Positions 1-4,149 of a DNA stretch of 5,334 bases are shown here, piece after piece; the stretch's first letter is position 1; every line of letters begins with the position of its first letter. The stretch is taken from positions 1-5,334 of the forward strand of contig JAVEDA010000453.1 in assembly GCA_030841195.1 (NCBI GenBank). The letters are read 5' to 3'. Below the pieces are notes generated by a model. That model had not been told where the DNA came from. It worked only from the letters and a program-made list of their open reading frames with translations, and made no database searches. The position numbers and the translations under genes are program-made. The DNA comes from Actinomycetota bacterium (GTDB lineage Bacteria; Actinomycetota; Actinomycetes; JACCUZ01).

Positions 1-704
1 CGCACCCGAGGGTCGACGCCGCCGGGGTCGAACTGCGGTCCGGCCAGGAGGTCGAGGGACGCGAGGATGCCGGTGTCGGGCGCGTCGGCGACGTAGCTGC
101 CACCCAGGGTGGCGGCCAGCTCGCGCAGGTAGCCGGTGCCGACGTAGCGCGAGCGGGCCGGCAGCGGCACGACGAACGGCAGGTCCTCCGGTGCGACCCG
201 TTCGGCGAGCAGGCTCACCTGCGCGTCCCGGAACAGCAGCGCCGACAGGGTCCGGTAGGTGAGCACGGTGCTGCTCGCCACCACGGCCGCCGGGGTGCTC
301 CGGTCCCTCGTCGCGAACGCCGCGCCGACCGCGCCGCCGAGGACCGGGCCCAGCACGACCTTCTGCGGGCGTAGGCCGAGCGCCCCCACCGCGGCGCCGG
401 TCACGGCGCCGACAGCCACCGGTCCGGCGCTGGTGAGCCGTCCGGCCACCCAGCCCAGCGGGGCCGCCAGGGCGGCGCTGACCGCGATCCGCTGCCAGAG
501 CGCCGGGATCTCGCCGGGGCGCTGCCGGGCCCGGGCGACCGCCTCTGACGCGCCGAGGCCGGCAGCGCCCACGGTGGCGCCCAGCAGGCCGGACCGGACC
601 CCGCGGCGGCCGGCCAGCGCCGCGCCGGCCCGCCCGCCGCTGGCGCCGGCGAAGAGCACCGACGTGGCCGTGCTGCTCCCGGCCCAGGTCTCGTTCGTGG
701 CCAC
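1..704 (-). CDS. Uncharacterised Gly/Ala-rich, probably membrane-associated protein, 3' end outside window
   Basis: Function unknown. The minus strand is open from an in-frame TAG at 751-753 to the window edge. The first usable start is a GTG at 704-702, giving 234 complete codons. The N-terminal ~130 residues are rich in Gly, Ala and Val. Hydrophobic stretches lie at about 73-88, 94-111 and 116-131, separated by short Arg-containing loops, which suggests weak membrane helices or a glycine-zipper-like region. From about residue 150 the character changes to an ordinary soluble domain, with motifs such as LTYRTLSALLFRD, LLAERVAPEDLPFVVPLPAR and a segment ending ILASLDLLAGPQFDP. This resembles a conserved but unnamed actinobacterial family as far as I can recall; I assign no role. 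It lies 45 bases downstream of tetR on the same strand and may be cotranscribed or have its own leaderless promoter. No clear Shine-Dalgarno sequence precedes the GTG. The coherent two-part protein argues strongly against the overlapping Ser/Thr/Pro/Arg-rich plus-strand frame at 259-753. Confidence 0.8.
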   Translation of the reverse strand, partial: MATNETWAGSSTATSVLFAGASGGRAGAALAGRRGVRSGLLGATVGAAGLGASEAVARARQRPGEIPALWQRIAVSAALAAPLGWVAGRLTSAGPVAVGAVTGAAVGALGLRPQKVVLGPVLGGAVGAAFATRDRSTPAAVVASSTVLTYRTLSALLFRDAQVSLLAERVAPEDLPFVVPLPARSRYVGTGYLRELAATLGGSYVADAPDTGILASLDLLAGPQFDPGGVDPRV

Positions 705-711
705 GGTTCGA

Positions 712-717
712 AACGTA
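712..717 (-). promoter_or_regulatory. Possible -10 element for a leaderless transcript of the 704..1 gene
   Basis: Read on the minus strand this is TACGTT, which fits the TAnnnT core. It sits 7 bases before the GTG at 704, the spacing expected if transcription starts at or beside the start codon, and the GTG lacks a Shine-Dalgarno sequence. I see no convincing -35 element. The flanking CGGT (704-707) and ACCG (717-720) form a short inverted repeat that could be coincidental. Transcription by readthrough from tetR is an equally good alternative. Confidence 0.25.
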
Positions 718-749
718 CCGGCCGACGGCGACCTGGCCGCCCCGGGCCG

Positions 750-1379
750 CTAGGCGCGCACCAGCTGGGGGACCGGTCGGGGCCCGTGCAGGGCAGCGCG
801 CAGCCCCGGCGCCAGGTGCCGGGTTATTTCATCAGCCGTCATGCTCGCCAGCGGCTCGAGGCGCAGGACGTAGCGGGTGAACACCAGGCCCGCGAGCTGG
901 GCGACGAAGGCGCCGGCCCGGTAGCGCGCGTGCGGGCCACCGATGTGGTCGGCGACGCGGTCGACCATCTCGTGCTCGAACGCGTCCGTGAGCAGCCGGG
1001 CCAGCTCAGGGTCCTGCACGGCGGCCGTGACCAGGACCCGCAGCGGCCCGCTCTGCCGGGGGTCGTCCCAGGCGCCGAGCAGCGCCCCCAGCACCCGTTC
1101 CGGCAGGCTCGCCGGGTCGCCGGGAAGGGCGGCGCGTAGCAGCTCGGGCGGGTTGGCCGTCAGCGCCAGCACCGCGCCGAAGAGCCCCCGCTTCGACCCG
1201 AAGAAGTAGCTCACCAGGGCCGCGTCCACGCCGGCCTCGGCGGCGATCGAGCGCATCGTGACCACCTGGTAGCCCTCGGCCAGGAACCGGCGCCGGGCGA
1301 CGTCCAGTACCTGGGCGCGGGTCTCCGGCCGCCCGGGCCGGCGACCGCGCCGACCCCGAGCGTGGACTTTATTCATCAT
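750..1379 (-). CDS. TetR-family transcriptional repressor, divergent from the efflux cassette
   Basis: A 209-residue regulator, the usual size for TetR repressors. A basic N-terminal arm (residues 7-18, RGRRGRRPGRP) precedes the TetR_N DNA-binding domain at about 20-70. The helix-turn-helix reads MRSIAAEAGVDAALVSYFFG at 42-61 and is followed by the typical SKRGLF. The C-terminal ligand/dimer domain carries RYVLRLEPLA at 169-178, a pattern common in actinobacterial TetR proteins that control transporters. The frame is open further upstream (to 1415), but I chose the ATG at 1379 because TATATT lies exactly 6 bases before it, as in a leaderless mRNA. The next ATG at 1376 is equally close, and nothing upstream resembles a ribosome site. 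The gene faces away from the MFS gene across a short shared control region, so it most likely represses that gene and itself. A few AT-type codons (GAT GAA ATA near 825-833) stand out from the GC-rich background. The inducer is unknown. Confidence 0.93.
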   Translation of the reverse strand: MMNKVHARGRRGRRPGRPETRAQVLDVARRRFLAEGYQVVTMRSIAAEAGVDAALVSYFFGSKRGLFGAVLALTANPPELLRAALPGDPASLPERVLGALLGAWDDPRQSGPLRVLVTAAVQDPELARLLTDAFEHEMVDRVADHIGGPHARYRAGAFVAQLAGLVFTRYVLRLEPLASMTADEITRHLAPGLRAALHGPRPVPQLVRA

Positions 1380-1393
1380 GGTTGAAATATAGC
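1363..1393 (+). promoter_or_regulatory. Tentative promoter of the MFS/barrel/hydrolase cassette
   Basis: The plus-strand promoter should lie between tetR and 1441. The AT island at 1385-1391 gives candidate -10 hexamers AATATA (1386-1391) or TATAGC (1388-1393). A weak -35 TGGACT (1363-1368) is placed 17 or 19 bases upstream, inside the first codons of tetR. An alternative is TTGAAA (1382-1387) as -35 with a poor -10 GAACCT (1406-1411, 18-base spacer). None is strong, as expected if a bound repressor is the main control. If the first option is right, it is back-to-back with the tetR promoter on the same AT-rich bases. Confidence 0.25.
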
Positions 1394-1415
1394 CGCCCGG
1401 TCTGCGAACCTGCAA
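1386..1415 (-). promoter_or_regulatory. Leaderless promoter of the tetR gene
   Basis: On the minus strand the -10 hexamer is TATATT (1391-1386) and the -35 is TTGCAG (1415-1410), with an 18-base spacer. The -10 is 5 of 6 to TATAAT and the -35 keeps the TTG core. Only 6 bases separate the -10 from the A of the ATG at 1379, so the transcript should begin at the start codon. The -35 lies inside the 1401-1430 inverted repeat, so a repressor bound there would block it. This is inferred from sequence pattern only. Confidence 0.6.
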
Positions 1416-1430
1416 TTCATCGACCGCAGA
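1401..1430. promoter_or_regulatory. Inverted repeat, candidate TetR operator
   Basis: TCTGCG at 1401-1406 is perfectly inverted as CGCAGA at 1425-1430, with an 18-base spacer and 24 bases between arm centres. It covers the -35 of the tetR promoter and lies just upstream of the MFS ribosome site, where a divergon operator is expected. A 6-base arm can occur by chance, and the spacing is longer than in many TetR operators. An imperfect palindrome over the AT island (1380-1394, GGTTGAAATATAGCC) is a rival operator. The perfect arms and location favour the 1401-1430 site only modestly. Confidence 0.4.
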
Positions 1431-1440
1431 ATTCCTATCC

Positions 1441-1445
1441 GGAGG
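1441..1445 (+). promoter_or_regulatory. Shine-Dalgarno site fixing the MFS start
   Basis: GGAGG is followed by 5 bases and then ATG at 1451. This decides against the in-frame TTG at 1382, which would add 23 residues that do not resemble an MFS N-terminus and would translate the operator region. Confidence 0.85.
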
Positions 1446-1450
1446 TTCTC

Positions 1451-2983
1451 ATGACCACCACCGCGCGCCCGGCCGCGGCGCACCGCTCGGTCCTGGCAGT
1501 GACCTGCCTGGCCTTGGCGACCGTCGTCTCGGCCGTCGCCTCGCTCAACGTCGCCATCCCCTCGATCGCCCGGGACACCCACGCCACCCAGACCCAGCTG
1601 TCCTGGGTGATCGACGCCTACGCCCTGGTCTTCGCCGCCCTGCTCCTGCTGGGCGGCGCGATCGGCGACCGGTACGGCCGGCGCCGGGCCCTGCTCGGCG
1701 GCCTGGCGATCTTCGGCGCCGGGTCCGTGGCCGCCATGACGGTCACCGACCCCGGCTGGCTGATCGCGATGCGCGGGCTGCTGGGCGTCGGCGCCGCGCT
1801 GGTCATGCCGGCGACCCTGTCGACCATCACCAGCACCTTCCCGCGCGAGCAGCGCTCCCGCGCTATCGGTGCCTGGGCCGGTGTCGCAGGCGCCAGCGCG
1901 ATCCTCGGCCTGCTCGCCTCGGGGGCCCTGCTCGAGGTCTGGTCGTGGCGGGCGGTGTTCGGGTTGAACGTCACGCTCGCCGTGGCCGCCGTCGTCGGAA
2001 CCCTGCGCGTCATCCCGGAGTCCGCCGACCCGGCCGCGCCGAAGCTCGACCTGGTCGGGGCGTTGATCACCGTCGCTGGCCTCGGCGTGCTCGTCTACTC
2101 CGTCATCGAGGCGCCCACCGCGGGCTGGTCCAGCGCCGGCACCCTGCTGGGCCTCGCCACCGGCCTGCTCCTGGTCGGCGCGTTCGTTGCCTGGGAGCTG
2201 CATCACCCGGCGCCGCTGCTCGACCCCCGGCTGTTCCGGCACCGTGCGTTCGCTGCAGGCACGGTGTCGATCACCGTGCAGTTCTTCGCCTTCTTCGGCT
2301 TCGTGTTCCTTGTCCTGCAGTACCTGCAGCTCGTCCGCGGCGAGAGCCCGCTGGTCTCGGCCCTGAGCCTGGTCCCGATGGCGCTGGCGATGATGCCGGC
2401 CGCGCGGGTGGCCGCTCCCCGGCTGGCCGCCCGGGCCGGCGCGATGCGGGCCTGCCTGCTCGGCCTGCTGCTGATCACGACCGGACTGCTCGTGCTCTCC
2501 CGGCTCGGCACCGACTCGTCGTACTGGCTGCTGCTGTGCGGCCTCCTCCCGCTCGGTGCGGGCATGGGGCTCGCCATGACGCCGGCGACCGCGGCGATCA
2601 CCGACGCCCTGCCTGCGGCCAAGCAGGGTGTCGGCTCGGCGACCAACGACCTGGCCCGCGAGCTGGGTGGCGCGCTGGGGATCGCGGTCCTCGGCAGCCT
2701 GCTGCAGTCGTCCTACCGGAGCGGGCTGGACGTGAGCGGGATGTCGACCCAGACCGCCGACCACGCGCGGTCCTCCCTGGCCCTCGCGGCCCAGCTCGGG
2801 CCGTCCGTCGCCCAGGACGCCCAGGCTGCGTTCACCGACGGGCTGCAGTTCGCCCTCACCTGCGCCGCGGGCGCCGTCGCCCTGGGCGCGGTCCTGGTCG
2901 TCGCGCTGCTGCACCGGGCGGACGACCGGCACGGCGAGCCCGCGTCGGGTCGTGAGAAGGTCGACGCGGGGAGCGCGACGTGA
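1451..2983 (+). CDS. DHA2-type (EmrB/QacA-like) MFS multidrug efflux transporter, 14 helices
   Basis: A 510-residue inner-membrane drug/proton antiporter of the major facilitator superfamily; the length and helix pattern fit the 14-TM DHA2 branch. TM1 carries the motif D1 version LNVAIPSIARD (32-42), followed by LSWVIDAYAL (50-59). Motif A between TM2 and TM3 is intact: GGAIGDRYGRRRALLGG (68-84). Motif B has the conserved Arg (MRGLLGVGAALVMP, 107-120, R108). Motif C, the antiporter signature in TM5 at about 144-161, is altered: the usual GP..GG core reads LG..ASG here. Further family marks are LLDPRLFRHRAFAAG (256-270), GMGLAMTPA (371-379) and NDLARELGGALGIAVLG (399-415). The last ~20 residues are a hydrophilic cytoplasmic tail. 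It is the first gene of a three-gene cassette, divergent from tetR, which probably represses it. Export of a toxic or signalling small molecule is inferred from family and context; the substrate is unknown. Confidence 0.93.
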   Translation: MTTTARPAAAHRSVLAVTCLALATVVSAVASLNVAIPSIARDTHATQTQLSWVIDAYALVFAALLLLGGAIGDRYGRRRALLGGLAIFGAGSVAAMTVTDPGWLIAMRGLLGVGAALVMPATLSTITSTFPREQRSRAIGAWAGVAGASAILGLLASGALLEVWSWRAVFGLNVTLAVAAVVGTLRVIPESADPAAPKLDLVGALITVAGLGVLVYSVIEAPTAGWSSAGTLLGLATGLLLVGAFVAWELHHPAPLLDPRLFRHRAFAAGTVSITVQFFAFFGFVFLVLQYLQLVRGESPLVSALSLVPMALAMMPAARVAAPRLAARAGAMRACLLGLLLITTGLLVLSRLGTDSSYWLLLCGLLPLGAGMGLAMTPATAAITDALPAAKQGVGSATNDLARELGGALGIAVLGSLLQSSYRSGLDVSGMSTQTADHARSSLALAAQLGPSVAQDAQAAFTDGLQFALTCAAGAVALGAVLVVALLHRADDRHGEPASGREKVDAGSAT

Positions 2984-2988
2984 GGAGG
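2982..2988 (+). promoter_or_regulatory. Ribosome site overlapping the MFS stop codon
   Basis: GAGGAGG begins within the TGA stop of the MFS gene (2981-2983). It lies 7 bases before ATG 2996 but only 1 base before ATG 2990, so ATG 2996 is the likelier start of the next gene. The overlap implies that terminating ribosomes can reinitiate at once. Confidence 0.75.
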
Positions 2989-2995
2989 AATGCCG

Positions 2996-3367
2996 ATGGC
3001 ACTGGTGCTCACCATCACGACCGGGCGGGTGGACCCGGCGCGGGCCGAGCAGTTCCAGCTGACCTTCCAGACGCAGTTCGGCCGACGCTTCGACGAGGCG
3101 TCGTACCTCCGGCAGGCCATGCTCGTGCACCTCGGCGACAGCGTCTGGCAGATGTTGACGCTGTGGGACAGCGCGCTGGCGCAGAGCCACGCGGTGGACA
3201 ACGACGTGCCGCTGACGGTGCGGATCTTCCGCGACTTCGGCGTCGAGCCGGAGATCCAGCTGGCCGATGTCTCGTCGTTCCTGCAGCCGCGCCGCACCGT
3301 GCCGCGGCCGGCAGGCGAGGCCCCGACCGCCGAGCCGTCGCCCGGGAGGCGGGAGGAGGCCCCATGA
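2996..3367 (+). CDS. Small ABM/Dabb-like dimeric alpha-beta barrel protein
   Basis: A 123-residue cytoplasmic protein. Its predicted order of elements is strand (ALVLTITTG, 2-10), helix (ARAEQFQLTFQTQF, 15-28), paired strands (SYLRQAMLVHLGD, 36-48, and VWQMLTLWDS, 50-59), helix (ALAQSHAVDND, 60-70) and a further strand-rich part to about 96. This is the ferredoxin-like layout of antibiotic biosynthesis monooxygenase (ABM) and Dabb domains, and the W..LTLWDS step before the second helix is typical of them. Such proteins act as dimers on quinones, polyketides or haem, or simply bind small molecules. No catalytic residue can be named, so an enzymatic role is not shown. Residues ~98-123 are a Pro/Arg/Glu-rich disordered tail whose codons also supply the ribosome site of the hydrolase gene. 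ATG 2990 would add only Met-Pro. Coupling to the pump and hydrolase suggests a shared substrate. The fold call is by pattern recognition; the existence of the gene is firm. Confidence 0.8.
   Translation: MALVLTITTGRVDPARAEQFQLTFQTQFGRRFDEASYLRQAMLVHLGDSVWQMLTLWDSALAQSHAVDNDVPLTVRIFRDFGVEPEIQLADVSSFLQPRRTVPRPAGEAPTAEPSPGRREEAP
3351..3359 (+). promoter_or_regulatory. Ribosome site of the hydrolase gene inside the barrel gene
   Basis: GGGAGGAGG offers GGAGG cores 7 bases (3352-3356) and 4 bases (3355-3359) before ATG 3364. It is encoded by the GRREEAP tail of the upstream protein and supports the ATG at 3364 over any longer in-frame extension. Confidence 0.75.
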
Positions 3368-4143
3368 CCGTCGACCTGCACGTCCGCGAGGCCGGGGCCG
3401 GCTTGCCCCTGGTGATGCTGCACGCGTTCCCGCTCTCATCGGCGATGTGGCTCGAGCAGCGCAACTCCCTCGGCGAGCAGGCCCGGGTGATCACGCCGGA
3501 CCAGCGCGGCTTCGGGGGCTCGCCACTGGGCTGGGACCAGCCGTCGCTGGACCAGGTCGCCGACGACGTGGCCGCGATGCTCGACCGGCTGGCCGTCGAC
3601 CGCGCCGTCCTGGGCGGGCTGTCGATGGGCGGCTACGCCGTGATGGCGTTCCTCCGCCGCCACCCGGACCGGGTCCGCGCCCTGGTGCTCGCCGACACGA
3701 AGGCTGGCGCAGACACCCCGGAGGCAGCGGCGAACCGGGAGCGCATCGCCGACCGCCTGCACGACGAAGGCACCTCGACGGTGCTCGTCGACGAGGTACT
3801 GCCGTCGCTGCTCGGGGCCACCACCGTCCGCGACCGGCCCCTGGTCGCGGGCCGGGTCAAGGGCCTGGTCGAGGCAGCACCGCCGGCCGCGGCCGCTTGG
3901 GCCCAGCGGGCGATGGCGGTCCGTCCCGACTCGCTGGACACGCTGCGTGCCACCGACGTACCTGCGTTGGTCCTGTGGGGCGAGGAGGACGCGCTCGCCT
4001 CTAGGGCCGACGTCGACGCGATGGTCGAGGCGCTGCCGCAGGGCCGGCTCGAGGTGCTCGCCGGGTCCGGGCACCTGACCGCGGTCGAGGTCCCGGCCGA
4101 CTTCGACGCAGCGGTGGGCGCGTTCCTCACGACGCTGGCCTAG
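3364..4143 (+). CDS. Alpha/beta-fold hydrolase, complete catalytic triad
   Basis: A 259-residue soluble hydrolase of the alpha/beta-fold superfamily (Abhydrolase_1 type), of standard length and without a signal peptide. The nucleophile elbow is GLSMGGY at 85-91, with Ser87 as the likely nucleophile. LVMLHAFPLSSAMW (16-29) is the usual oxyanion-hole strand, with HAF in place of the common HGF. DQRGFGGS (46-53) is the conserved loop after strand 4. The acid is probably Asp209 in LVLWGEEDAL, and the base His237 in GSGHLTAVE. A cap region of about 110-190 is Ala/Arg-rich. The overall look is of the 3-oxoadipate enol-lactonase/esterase-like group, but the reaction (ester, lactone or C-C hydrolysis) cannot be told from sequence. 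Its ATG overlaps the TGA of the barrel gene as ATGA, so translation is coupled. As last gene of the TetR-controlled efflux cassette it may inactivate or process the exported compound. The same frame is open back to 2980, but that part is a shadow of the barrel gene. Confidence 0.93.
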   Translation: MTVDLHVREAGAGLPLVMLHAFPLSSAMWLEQRNSLGEQARVITPDQRGFGGSPLGWDQPSLDQVADDVAAMLDRLAVDRAVLGGLSMGGYAVMAFLRRHPDRVRALVLADTKAGADTPEAAANRERIADRLHDEGTSTVLVDEVLPSLLGATTVRDRPLVAGRVKGLVEAAPPAAAAWAQRAMAVRPDSLDTLRATDVPALVLWGEEDALASRADVDAMVEALPQGRLEVLAGSGHLTAVEVPADFDAAVGAFLTTLA

Positions 4144-4149
4144 CCCCTC

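Noticed and set aside
705..749. A possible terminator hairpin between tetR and the downstream gene
   Set aside because: Only short 4-base GGCC-type stems can be formed in this GC-rich gap and there is no T-tract, so neither a terminator nor its absence can be argued.
259..753. A plus-strand 164-codon frame in the left part
   Set aside because: The product is Ala/Pro/Thr/Arg-rich without motifs, while the opposite strand encodes a coherent two-part protein in the same stretch.
1429..1434. The palindrome GAATTC near the MFS ribosome site as an operator half
   Set aside because: A single 6-base palindrome with no extended symmetry is expected by chance in an AT-richer spacer.
1382..1450. A TTG start at 1382 adding 23 residues to the MFS protein
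   Set aside because: It has no ribosome site and would translate the promoter/operator region, whereas ATG 1451 has GGAGG at ideal spacing.
2980..3363. A 128-residue N-terminal extension of the hydrolase
   Set aside because: The extension is an Arg/Ala-rich shadow of the barrel gene; the hydrolase fold begins normally at MTVDLHVREAG, with a ribosome site in front of ATG 3364.
1376..3439. A 687-codon minus-strand open frame opposite the MFS and barrel genes
   Set aside because: Its translation is low-complexity Arg/Gly/Gln/Glu/Ala with no domain. It mirrors the codons of well-supported plus-strand genes, as expected from GC-rich DNA.
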